Part shown: positions 1 through 7,834 of the stretch, piece after piece
How positions within the stretch are numbered: the stretch's first letter is position 1
Layout of the letters: each line of letters begins with the position of its first letter
DNA from: Desulfomonilia bacterium
GTDB lineage: Bacteria > Desulfobacterota > Desulfomonilia > UBA1062
DNA length: 64,000 bases
Direction of reading: 5' to 3'
NCBI GenBank assembly: GCA_036567785.1
Contig: DATCTV010000034.1
Span: forward strand, 228,468-292,467
Program-made: the position numbers and the translations under genes
Notes under the pieces: model-generated
What the model saw: only the letters and a program-made list of their open reading frames with translations
The model's database searches: none
What the model was told of the DNA's origin: nothing

Positions 1-326
1 CGGAAGGCACCAGATCGCCGAAGGGAGAGCTGCTCAAGTTCAGATCAGGGGCCTTCAAGATTGCCAGGGCGGCAGGTGTACCGATACAGCCTGTTCTTAT
101 AAAAAACATTCCCCCATTCATGCCCAAAGAAGACAAATGGTATTACCCGCCGTATGAAAAATCCTGCTTTGAAGCCGAGTTCCTTGATCCGATAGCACCC
201 CCCGAAGCAGGAAGCGAAGTACAGGCTGCAAAAGAGCTGGAAATGATGTTCAGGGAACATCTCGGTCTTGCGCCTGATAACAGGCCTGCAAATAAATCAT
301 GCTCAGGAGCCGTATATGACAAATGA
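1..326 (+). CDS. 1-acylglycerol-3-phosphate O-acyltransferase (PlsC family), C-terminal part, 5' truncated by window
   Basis: The reading frame is open from base 3 to the TGA at 324-326, giving about 107 residues. It begins inside the acyltransferase motif E-G-T-R-S, followed by a basic Phe-Lys-Ile-Ala-Arg segment and V-P-I-Q-P-V. These are motifs III and IV of the PlsC/lysophospholipid acyltransferase family, which transfer acyl groups from acyl-ACP or acyl-CoA at the membrane. The catalytic HX4D motif lies outside the window. The stop overlaps the start of the ketosynthase gene, so the two are probably co-transcribed, and an acyltransferase of this type is a common member of aryl-polyene-like clusters. 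The acceptor substrate cannot be told from this fragment. Confidence 0.8.
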   Translation, partial: EGTRSPKGELLKFRSGAFKIARAAGVPIQPVLIKNIPPFMPKEDKWYYPPYEKSCFEAEFLDPIAPPEAGSEVQAAKELEMMFREHLGLAPDNRPANKSCSGAVYDK

Positions 327-1548
327 TGTACGCGTCGTTGTTACCGGCATAGGATTCCGTTCGCCGATAGGCCATACCATGAATGAGCTCAGGACATCGC
401 TTCAGGAAGGCAGGAGCGGGATCAGATATATCCCCGAATGGGAAAAGGTAGGACATATGCGGACCCGCCTTTCAGGTGTATGCGACGGTATCGATGAAAA
501 GATAATCCCGAGGCCGGTAAGAAGGAGCATGGGACGGCTGTCGGTGCTGGCCGCCCTTTCGGTGATGGACGCCGTCAGGGATTCCGGGCTCACGGAAGAT
601 TTCATCAGTTCCGGGAAATGCGGTGTCTCCTACGGTTCGACGGAAGGCAGTTCGCAGGCAATGGAAGATTTCACCAAAGATTATGCCAGAAACAACAGCC
701 TCCTCGGACTCGAATCATCCACATACCTCAAATTCATGAGCCATACATGTGCTGCAAATATTTCCATGATGTTTCACACCAGAGGGCCTTTGATCGCCTC
801 CTGTACGGCATGCGTTTCGGGCTCTCAGGGAATCGGTTTCGGGTATGAAGCAATCAAGGCGGGAAAGGCAACCGTAATGCTATCAGGCGGCGCAGAAGAA
901 ATGCACTTTTACAATGCGGCCATATTCGAGCTTCTCAGGGCGACTTCCGTAAAATACAACGACTGCCCTGATAAAACACCCCGGCCGTTTGATGAGAAAC
1001 GTGACGGGCTGGTGGTCGGGGAAGGTTCCGGCTGCCTCGTGCTTGAGGAATATACGCAGGCAAAAGAACGCGGGGCCAGGATTTATGCCGAAATCGCAGG
1101 GTATGCAACAAATTGCGACGGCGCGCATCTTACCAATCCGAGCGCAGACGGCATGGCAGGCGTTATGATGCTCGCCCTAAAAGATGCCGGTCTCTCCCCT
1201 GATGAAATCGGACATGTCAATGCCCATGCCACAGCCACTGATGTTGGAGATGCAGCCGAGGCTGAAGCAGTGTTCAGGGTGTTCGGAGATAAAACCCCGG
1301 TAAGCGCATTCAAGGGATATATCGGTCACACCCTGGGTGCATGCGGCGCCATCGAATCAATAATTACCATCTGCATGATGAATGAAGGCTTTATGGCTCA
1401 TACAAAAAACCTGGATAAACCGGACCCCGCGTTTCCGAAGCTCAACCACATCATGAAAGAAGCCGTTCATAAATCTTTTGATATCGGCATGAACAACAAT
1501 TTTGCATTCGGCGGCATAAACACCTCTCTTATTTTTAAAAAAATATAA
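316..1548 (+). CDS. beta-ketoacyl-ACP synthase (FabF-like ketosynthase)
   Basis: The 411-residue protein is a complete condensing enzyme for Claisen extension of an ACP-bound acyl chain. The catalytic triad is visible: Cys166 in T-A-C-V-S-G, His304 in N-A-H-A-T-A-T, and His338 in K-G-Y-I-G-H-T-L-G-A, with the usual Lys333. The glycine-rich end (F-A-F-G-G-I-N-T-S-L) is also intact. The start at 316 fits the family N-terminus (V-V-V-T-G-I-G) and overlaps the previous stop by 11 bases; an upstream in-frame ATG at 268 would add residues that do not match the fold. It is more diverged than housekeeping FabF and sits with an acyltransferase and a small membrane protein, which suggests specialised acyl or polyene chain synthesis. 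Confidence 0.88.
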   Translation: MTNDVRVVVTGIGFRSPIGHTMNELRTSLQEGRSGIRYIPEWEKVGHMRTRLSGVCDGIDEKIIPRPVRRSMGRLSVLAALSVMDAVRDSGLTEDFISSGKCGVSYGSTEGSSQAMEDFTKDYARNNSLLGLESSTYLKFMSHTCAANISMMFHTRGPLIASCTACVSGSQGIGFGYEAIKAGKATVMLSGGAEEMHFYNAAIFELLRATSVKYNDCPDKTPRPFDEKRDGLVVGEGSGCLVLEEYTQAKERGARIYAEIAGYATNCDGAHLTNPSADGMAGVMMLALKDAGLSPDEIGHVNAHATATDVGDAAEAEAVFRVFGDKTPVSAFKGYIGHTLGACGAIESIITICMMNEGFMAHTKNLDKPDPAFPKLNHIMKEAVHKSFDIGMNNNFAFGGINTSLIFKKI

Positions 1549-1562
1549 AAATAAGGTTCATT

Positions 1563-1952
1563 ATGCCCATTCTAAACAGGCTGGCTGACAGGATTGCGGC
1601 GACAAAATACGGCCGTAAAGCCCTGAATGAACCTGCCGATCTCGGATATTTCAAACAAAGACCGTCCCTCAGGCTGGTAATTGGACTGCTCCTGCTTGTT
1701 CTCAGCTATATCATATGCTGGCCGGTTATTGCGCTTCTTGCGTTTGCAGCCGCGTACTATCGAAACCCCCTGATAATTGTAATCGGCGGCCCTTTGGCAT
1801 ACGGGCTGTCGTGGGCGGTATTCGGCCTGTCCATGCTGCTTCTGGGTATACACAGTTACTATGGTGCAGAAGTCATAGGCCATTATTTTACAAGACAATT
1901 TTTAGAAAAATATTCCTCAAAAATCCAGGTTAAAGACCCTTATAAAGATTGA
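1563..1952 (+). CDS. small integral membrane protein of unknown function
   Basis: The 129-residue protein has a basic, soluble N-terminus of about 35 residues, then about three hydrophobic segments (roughly 38-57, 58-76 and 80-101) and a polar, Lys-rich tail. I do not recognise a family. It starts 14 bases after the ketosynthase stop, so it is probably translated from the same mRNA. A role in localising the biosynthetic enzymes or handling the lipid product is possible, but this rests on position only. It ends six bases from the 3' end of the convergent glycosidase gene. Confidence 0.65.
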   Translation: MPILNRLADRIAATKYGRKALNEPADLGYFKQRPSLRLVIGLLLLVLSYIICWPVIALLAFAAAYYRNPLIIVIGGPLAYGLSWAVFGLSMLLLGIHSYYGAEVIGHYFTRQFLEKYSSKIQVKDPYKD

Positions 1953-1958
1953 ACGATC

Positions 1959-4778
1959 TCACGGATTATTTTTTTTAGCAGCTGACAGTGACCATTTTCC
2001 GGGTGTTATAATGAACTGCAAATATCCGCTGCCGGCGGTTTTCAATTCTTCAAAAACCTCTCCTGAACTGCCGGTGATTTTTATATCACCTGAAAATTCT
2101 GAGGGAATTCCTGCAACACATTTTGTGCCTTCCGGAGATTTTATATTCATACTGAACGTTTTTTCGTCTTTTTTTATATCGAGTTCTATCGGGCCCTTAA
2201 CAGAAGGCACCGTGCACTTGAGAAAAGCAAGGCCGCCCATTTGCGGCATTACTTCGAATTCGTCATATCCGGGTTTGACCGGGCGGATCCCGGCTGCATA
2301 CATCGATAGAAGCGTCAGCGGCCCCCCGCTCCAGGCATGGTTGTAAGTGCCACCGCCGTATTCAAGACTTCCTATTTCCCAGCCCTCCCAAAGTGTTGAA
2401 TAAGGGCTTTGAACCATTTCGGCATAGCGTTTTTTCATACGGCTCAGGGCACACTCTTCAAAGCCCATTAAAAACAGAGCTTCAAGGACATATTTTTCCA
2501 TATACGGACTTGCATGAAAAGCGGTTGAAAGTATTCTTTTGATATCGGCATAATCTTTTATATCTGCCAGGCCCGCCACCACCGCCAGGGCATTGGCGCG
2601 ATCATCGGTGCCGCGTTTATAGCCCGGAAACCGGTAGGCATTATACCTGGTGTTCCAGAAGTTTTTCCTGAAATTCTCTCTTATAAGCCGCATCTTTTCT
2701 TCGTAATCTTTGGCCTCCTCGGGCCTGTCCGCGACATCGGCCATTGCCCCGAGTCCTTTAAGGGCCAGGTAATACCATTCGGCCTCCAGAAGTCTCACAT
2801 CCGCATTTTCTCCCCAGTCGCCCCAGTCCCATTTTGTCTTGCGGTGACTAATCTTTCCTTCTGAATTTACCTGCCACAGATCAATGTATCTTTTCACTTT
2901 AGGGTAGACCGTCGTTATCGTTTGTTTATCACCTGTATTCAGGTAATAGTTCCAGATGCCGAACCACCCGATACCCGCAAGGCTCTGCAGTGACAGTTCA
3001 ATATTCCAGTTGCCTGACGGGACAGGGGAATAGAGCGAGCCGTCTTTTTTCTGCCATCCGCAAAGTTCATGTATGGCCTTTTTTGCAAGCATATGACTGG
3101 ACGGGTCAAGGGCATAAAATGATTCTCCGATCTCAATGACGGCATCTCCCCACCATTGGGCGCGCTCCCTGTCGGGACAGTCCATATAGTTGTCGCGCAT
3201 TGTCACATAAAGCGTACGGCGCGCCTTTTGCCACAGCTTGTTCAAAAAAGGATCGCTGCATTCAAATTTTCCGGCAAAGTCAGTATCAAATCCGGTTTCA
3301 CGGAATTTGAGAGAAAGAATCCGAATACCTTCGGGAAACGAGTATATAACCTTATGTCCGTTCATCCATGCAGGACATTCAAAGGTCTGTTGACCTGCCC
3401 TTGTAATGTAGCAAGTCCGTATGCCATATTCCCCGCCGCCCTGATAATCATCCGTCCTGATGTCCACAAATAAACCTGCCTGTGCTTCGATTTCAAAATA
3501 TGGCTGCACCTGTGCGTTATACGGAAGCAGGCATTCAATACTTTTGCCGTCGGAAACAACCGGAAATATTCGTGAGTTCACATATTCTTTCAATCCATAA
3601 TCTTTCCACATGGGGATCGGCCTGGGTATAAGGTTGTTCCATGGTGATACGGGAGGCCTTCCTTCAAGTCTGACTGGTTTGAACAATTCGCCGCTGATAT
3701 CTCCGGAAGTCCATCCAGGAATGTCCTTGTTTGCATCAAATAAGACATTAGATTCCGCCAGGCGGAAGTTGGGTTTAGGACCACCTGTTGTCTGAAATGC
3801 AGGATGAATTGCGGCAGTCCATGACGAATCCGAGATAAGACAGATTTCCTGGGAAATGGCATTGAATATGAAACCGGCCTGACCGCTATTCTTGTGAGAA
3901 AAAGAATTCCTGCCGAAATGCCAGACCAGAACCGCTATCAGGTTTCTCCCTTTTTTCAAAAAGGGGGCGATATCGATTGTATCATAATAAGTATCATACG
4001 GGTTGGGGCCGCGCTTTAGTCCTCCCTCTGCGACAACCTTATCACCGTTGACCCATAACCAGTATTTGCTGTCCGCTGCTATATCGGCATATAAATGCCC
4101 GGGGATGTTTTCCATATCGAATGTTTTTCTATAGCATATCCAGATATTCGATTCTGACATATCCGCCTTTGTGTCAGGGAGAATCCATTGGGCATTCCAT
4201 CCGGTATGGGGTTTCTTATCTGGCACATGCCACCTGCCGGCCTCTTCCCTTTTTGCAGAGTTTACCTGAAAAATTGAATAGATGGCCGCAGCAAGCAGTA
4301 TGAGTGATAATACTAAAGCGGAAGTCCTGTTATAAATAACCGAAACCGGATCAAGATCTGTAATTGCAATCCCTGACAACACGACTGCAATGCAGCAGAT
4401 GAAAAAAACCTCAAGTACCCGGTAAAACTTCGCAGCTGTAATAATGCTGAAAAGGGAAAGCCTGATCTGATTAACAAGGATTATAAAAATGGAGAAGAAA
4501 ATAGTCAGCACAAACATGGCTGATATTGCAATAGGGCCGTTTGTTTTTTTCATGTTCAGATGCAAAAAAAATGTTGTAAAAAAAAACACGGAGAGAAACA
4601 GGATAAGCAAAAAGACAGTCAATACCCATTTAATCTTAAGCCCGGTTGCCTTGCATATGAATTTGTTGATTTCCTCCCACAGGGGCCTGATTACCAAGAG
4701 CAAGACATCAAAGAAAGCCAGAAAGAACCCTGTAAGGCCCAGAATAAAAGATTGCATATTGCTTTGAATGATTCCCAT
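1959..4778 (-). CDS. membrane-anchored GH78-like glycosidase (alpha-L-rhamnosidase family)
   Basis: The 939-residue protein has two parts. Residues 1 to about 172 contain five hydrophobic helices (roughly 9-32, 48-72, 82-102, 118-140, 153-170). The rest resembles bacterial alpha-L-rhamnosidases: a jelly-roll N-domain with W-x-x-Y-R-K-T-F (about 185-345), an (alpha/alpha)6 barrel (about 480-830) and a C-terminal beta domain. The barrel has M-D-C-P-D-R-E-R-A-Q-W-W-G-D-A, which matches the GH78 signature region with acidic catalytic residues. Secreted GH78 enzymes normally have a signal peptide, so the polytopic anchor is unusual. An odd helix number with the N-terminus inside would place the catalytic part in the periplasm. 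The sugar specificity cannot be predicted. It lies inside the acyl-chain locus, in antisense orientation to the ketosynthase arm. Confidence 0.75.
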   Translation of the reverse strand: MGIIQSNMQSFILGLTGFFLAFFDVLLLVIRPLWEEINKFICKATGLKIKWVLTVFLLILFLSVFFFTTFFLHLNMKKTNGPIAISAMFVLTIFFSIFIILVNQIRLSLFSIITAAKFYRVLEVFFICCIAVVLSGIAITDLDPVSVIYNRTSALVLSLILLAAAIYSIFQVNSAKREEAGRWHVPDKKPHTGWNAQWILPDTKADMSESNIWICYRKTFDMENIPGHLYADIAADSKYWLWVNGDKVVAEGGLKRGPNPYDTYYDTIDIAPFLKKGRNLIAVLVWHFGRNSFSHKNSGQAGFIFNAISQEICLISDSSWTAAIHPAFQTTGGPKPNFRLAESNVLFDANKDIPGWTSGDISGELFKPVRLEGRPPVSPWNNLIPRPIPMWKDYGLKEYVNSRIFPVVSDGKSIECLLPYNAQVQPYFEIEAQAGLFVDIRTDDYQGGGEYGIRTCYITRAGQQTFECPAWMNGHKVIYSFPEGIRILSLKFRETGFDTDFAGKFECSDPFLNKLWQKARRTLYVTMRDNYMDCPDRERAQWWGDAVIEIGESFYALDPSSHMLAKKAIHELCGWQKKDGSLYSPVPSGNWNIELSLQSLAGIGWFGIWNYYLNTGDKQTITTVYPKVKRYIDLWQVNSEGKISHRKTKWDWGDWGENADVRLLEAEWYYLALKGLGAMADVADRPEEAKDYEEKMRLIRENFRKNFWNTRYNAYRFPGYKRGTDDRANALAVVAGLADIKDYADIKRILSTAFHASPYMEKYVLEALFLMGFEECALSRMKKRYAEMVQSPYSTLWEGWEIGSLEYGGGTYNHAWSGGPLTLLSMYAAGIRPVKPGYDEFEVMPQMGGLAFLKCTVPSVKGPIELDIKKDEKTFSMNIKSPEGTKCVAGIPSEFSGDIKITGSSGEVFEELKTAGSGYLQFIITPGKWSLSAAKKNNP

Positions 4779-4881
4779 ATCCTTTATAAGGATAATTTAT
4801 CCGGTGATGTTTTCAAAGGGAAATTCCATCAAATAACTTTGCGCTATTAACCGGAATCATTTCAAAATTTTGTTTCCGGGG

Positions 4882-4909
4882 TTGATTGAAAAAAATAATC
4901 GATTAAAAT
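4882..4909 (+). promoter_or_regulatory. candidate sigma-70 promoter for the 33-residue ORF
   Basis: A -35 box TTGATT (4882-4887) and a -10 box TAAAAT (4904-4909) are separated by 16 bases in an AT-rich stretch. Transcription would begin near 4916, about 38 bases before the small ORF. The spacing and the match to consensus are reasonable, but this has not been tested. Confidence 0.45.
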
Positions 4910-4953
4910 ATGCATATATCGAGTACCAATGAAAAATGGCAAAGGAGGAAATT

Positions 4954-5055
4954 ATGTCCAAGAGTCAGGATATCAAAAAAGACGTGAAAAAGAAGCCCAC
5001 CAAATCCTTGAAAGAAAAGAGGCTTGAAAAGGCGGCGAAAAAGGCTGGCAAATAG
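4954..5055 (+). CDS. small Lys-rich protein, 33 residues
   Basis: An ATG at 4954 follows an almost perfect ribosome-binding site, AAAGGAGG, and opens 33 codons ending in TAG. About 40% of the residues are Lys or Arg (pattern K-K-D-V-K-K-K-P and K-E-K-R-L-E-K-A-A-K-K). The composition points to a disordered or helical nucleic-acid-, membrane- or ACP-binding peptide. No family is recognised with certainty. It has its own candidate promoter upstream and a strong hairpin terminator downstream, so it forms a self-contained transcription unit between the glycosidase and ligase genes. Confidence 0.65.
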   Translation: MSKSQDIKKDVKKKPTKSLKEKRLEKAAKKAGK

Positions 5056-5075
5056 CAAAACCTGAGATTGGAGCC

Positions 5076-5114
5076 ATATTATATCCGGGAATGCATGCCC
5101 GGTATAATATTTTA
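5076..5114 (+). terminator. intrinsic terminator, probably bidirectional
   Basis: A long inverted repeat (ATATTATAT-CCGGG at 5076-5089, CCCGG-TATAATAT at 5098-5110, with an 8-base loop) is followed by TTTAT on the + strand. It lies 20 bases after the small ORF and touches the 3' end of the convergent ligase gene, so it can serve both. Confidence 0.7.
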
Positions 5115-6479
5115 TCCCCGCAGCAATCCAAGCGCCGCCTGCCTGTCTTTTTTCCCGGCAGGTGTTACGGGGATGGAGTCTACTTTTAATATATGACGAG
5201 GCATTTCAATCGGGCTCAGTATCTTCCTGAAAAGTTTTTTCAGTTCTTTTATATCCAGGCTCGATTCAACAATGGCGGCAACCTCGTTATCACGCCCCTG
5301 TTTTGCGTTTACCTGAAATATGAAAATATCCTTTACGGCTTTAATTGACCTGAGTTTCTGTTCCACCGCATCGAGTTCTACACGGTTTCCTCCCACCTTG
5401 ACAACACTGTCCACCCTGCCCAGGAGTTCGAAGCCTTCTTCCGAAAGAATCGCCCTGTCACCGGTCAAAAAATAGTCTTCGTCGTCAAGAGGAAGGCCTG
5501 GGGATATGAATGGGGACTTGACCAGAAGCCTCTCCTTTTCGATCTTCCATGACACGGGAGGAAAGGCCTTGAACCCTGTTTCGTCACGCATGCGGCTTCT
5601 GTGGGCAATTCCTCCCGTTTCGGTTGACCCGTACACCTCCTCGACCGGCGTACCGGTTGCCCTTGAAAATGCCAGACTGTGGGCCTTTTCCAGAAAACCT
5701 CCTGACGAAAAGGCAAGTTTGATACAATCTGGCACTGATCCTCCAACGGCAAGGGCTTTATAATGAAGTGGCGCCCCGATATAAACAGTAGCCCTGCTTG
5801 ATGATACCCTCTCGATAATCTCAGCCGGGAACACCGGGGAACCCTTAATGATACGGGCCCGGGCGACAAACGGAAGCAGGACTGAAAAAAGCAGCCCGTA
5901 GATATGCCTTGGAGACACAGAGGCCAGAATGATATCATCGGGTGTAATCTTAAAATACTCCCTTAGAAAAACAGTTTCTGCAAACAGGTTTAAAGGTGTC
6001 TTGGGCCATATTATCGGCCTTCCGGTGGAGCCTCCAGAATAAAGCCACAAAAAGGGGGCATCGAAAGCCTTAGTTATGCTCAGGCTTTTTGAAAAATGTT
6101 CCTTTTCCAAGGGGATTATCTGCAGCAGGCTGTCAGGGAGCGCCTGCTTTTTTTCTGATATCACGGTTCCGGTTTTTTTCGCCATGCAGGCATCAATAAT
6201 GACCTTCTCCGTCAGCACATGAGGAAATATCAGCTCAGGCCCTCCTGACAAAGAGGCCAGGATGGAGGCCATTATAAAACTTCTGTCTTCGCTGCAAACA
6301 CAGACCGAGCTTTCATCAGGAGCTTTCCTTTTAACCGTCTCTCTTATGATTGCGGTCTTTTCAAGCAGTCCGGGGCCTTTTTCTCCGTCCGGGTCATGTT
6401 CTAAATCAGCACCGGCAGCAAGATCATCAATAAGGCATGCCAGCTCTTTTTCCATATCTTTTTTTATATTTTTCTTCAT
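5112..6479 (-). CDS. AMP-binding acyl/aryl adenylating ligase
   Basis: The 455-residue member of the ANL superfamily activates a carboxylic acid as acyl-AMP and passes it to CoA or an ACP. Visible motifs are Y-S-G-G-S-T-G-R-P (P-loop, near residue 150), E-V-Y-G-S-T-E-T-G-G (A5), Y-F-L-T-G-D-R (A7), G-R-V-D-S-V-V-K-V-G-G-N-R-V-E (A8) and P-A-G-K-K-D-R (A10 Lys). It is shorter than typical acyl-CoA synthetases, like the starter-unit ligases of aryl polyene clusters. The start at 6479 overlaps the radical SAM stop as ATGA; an upstream GTG at 6497 is possible. It is the last gene of the four-gene operon. The substrate is unknown; loading of the neighbouring ACP is a reasonable inference. Confidence 0.82.
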   Translation of the reverse strand: MKKNIKKDMEKELACLIDDLAAGADLEHDPDGEKGPGLLEKTAIIRETVKRKAPDESSVCVCSEDRSFIMASILASLSGGPELIFPHVLTEKVIIDACMAKKTGTVISEKKQALPDSLLQIIPLEKEHFSKSLSITKAFDAPFLWLYSGGSTGRPIIWPKTPLNLFAETVFLREYFKITPDDIILASVSPRHIYGLLFSVLLPFVARARIIKGSPVFPAEIIERVSSSRATVYIGAPLHYKALAVGGSVPDCIKLAFSSGGFLEKAHSLAFSRATGTPVEEVYGSTETGGIAHRSRMRDETGFKAFPPVSWKIEKERLLVKSPFISPGLPLDDEDYFLTGDRAILSEEGFELLGRVDSVVKVGGNRVELDAVEQKLRSIKAVKDIFIFQVNAKQGRDNEVAAIVESSLDIKELKKLFRKILSPIEMPRHILKVDSIPVTPAGKKDRQAALGLLRG

Positions 6480-7825
6480 CCGATCAGTTTTTCCCACAAA
6501 GGTCCGACCCTTCCCCTTGAATAGAGCCTTGCCATGATCCTGTTCATTTCGCTGCCGCCCGAACCTATGACCCAGTTCCTTCTTCCGGCGGCCTTACTGA
6601 CAATCATTTCCTCAATCTCTTCTGGTGATATCCCGTCGGAAAGGTAAAAAACAGGTTTGAGCAGATCTTCATCCGGTGAAATTCTTCCTTCTGCGAGCGC
6701 CATATTATAAAGCCCGGTACCCGGATATATCCTTATCCCGCAGAAAAAGAAAAATGCAGCAGATTCCAACTTTTCCGCATTTTCAAGCGTTTCCTTTATG
6801 CTCTCAATGTTTTCACCAGGGCCTCCCAGCAGGAAATAGTGACAGACATGAAGGCCTGCCCTTATGGCTGATTCGTGAGCGCTCATTACATCACCGACAC
6901 TGAATGGTTTCCGGTATGTCAGGAGCATCTTCCCGGACAGCGATTCGGTGCCGAATTCGCAATGAGTGAGCCCTGATAATTTGAGTTTCTGATAAAGCCC
7001 TTCCTGGTCTTTGAGCGGAGAGAAAAAACCTCCCCACGGGATATCAAGACCTGCCTTTTCAAACTCTTCGGCGACCTTCAGACAATGTTCATAATCCGAA
7101 TTGAAAACGCTGTCTGCAATATAGATATATTTTGCGCCCTTTTCTTTGAGGCTGACAGCCGTTTTTGCGCAAAGAGCAGGGTCGGCCCTGCGGATAGCCG
7201 CACCTTCAATAACAGGGTACGTGCAATATATGCAGTTAAACGGGCATCCGCGTTTTGTCTGCATGTTGAGCATGCCGGAGTTTTGAACGTAAAATTCGTT
7301 TGATGAGGCATTTTCAGGCAATTCCCTTCTGATGTCTCCTTCCCAGGGCGCAGGCCGTACAAAACCCTTTTGTCTGCAAACAACACCGGGAATGTCTTCT
7401 GGAGCGCTGCCTTTTTTAAGGGCATCCAGAAGAAGATTCAGGCGCTCGCCCTCTCCGGCAATACCATAGTCTGCCCCCAGTTCCCGGAAAAGGCTTTCCG
7501 GAAACAGGGAAAAACCAGCCCCGCCAAGTATCAGGGGAGCGCAAGTAGAATCACGTATGATTCTGGCAATCTCCCTGTATTCTTCTATATAGCTTATGGA
7601 ATCCGTCGCCTCGCTGTTGTCTATGTTGCGAATTGAAAGGCCAACGCAATCAGGCTGGAACTCTTTTATCTCAAGAGGAATTGCTGAAAGGGCGTCCTTG
7701 TCGATAAGATCAAGCACTCTGACGGCATGTCCCGGCTTTAGCGCGCCTGCAAGATAATCAAGTCCTATCGGATATACCGGAAAAGGTGCGCGTACTTTAT
7801 TTGCTGAAATCAGAAGAATTTTCAT
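6476..7825 (-). CDS. B12-binding-domain radical SAM enzyme (second of two)
   Basis: The 449-residue protein has an N-terminal cobalamin-binding-type Rossmann domain (about 1-150, with L-I-L-G-G-A-G-F-S-L and a G-E-G-E-R-L turn) and a radical SAM domain with the [4Fe-4S] motif C-x3-C-x2-C at Cys194, Cys198 and Cys201. The downstream G-G-P-G-E loop near 340 fits SAM binding. Cobalamin radical SAM enzymes often methylate unactivated carbons or make C-C bonds, and relatives lie in lipid-type clusters with FabF-like ketosynthases. It starts nine bases after the ketosynthase fusion gene and overlaps the ligase gene by four bases, so it is part of a tight operon. The reaction cannot be predicted from sequence. 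Confidence 0.85.
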   Translation of the reverse strand: MKILLISANKVRAPFPVYPIGLDYLAGALKPGHAVRVLDLIDKDALSAIPLEIKEFQPDCVGLSIRNIDNSEATDSISYIEEYREIARIIRDSTCAPLILGGAGFSLFPESLFRELGADYGIAGEGERLNLLLDALKKGSAPEDIPGVVCRQKGFVRPAPWEGDIRRELPENASSNEFYVQNSGMLNMQTKRGCPFNCIYCTYPVIEGAAIRRADPALCAKTAVSLKEKGAKYIYIADSVFNSDYEHCLKVAEEFEKAGLDIPWGGFFSPLKDQEGLYQKLKLSGLTHCEFGTESLSGKMLLTYRKPFSVGDVMSAHESAIRAGLHVCHYFLLGGPGENIESIKETLENAEKLESAAFFFFCGIRIYPGTGLYNMALAEGRISPDEDLLKPVFYLSDGISPEEIEEMIVSKAAGRRNWVIGSGGSEMNRIMARLYSRGRVGPLWEKLIG

Positions 7826-7834
7826 TTCAAGTTA

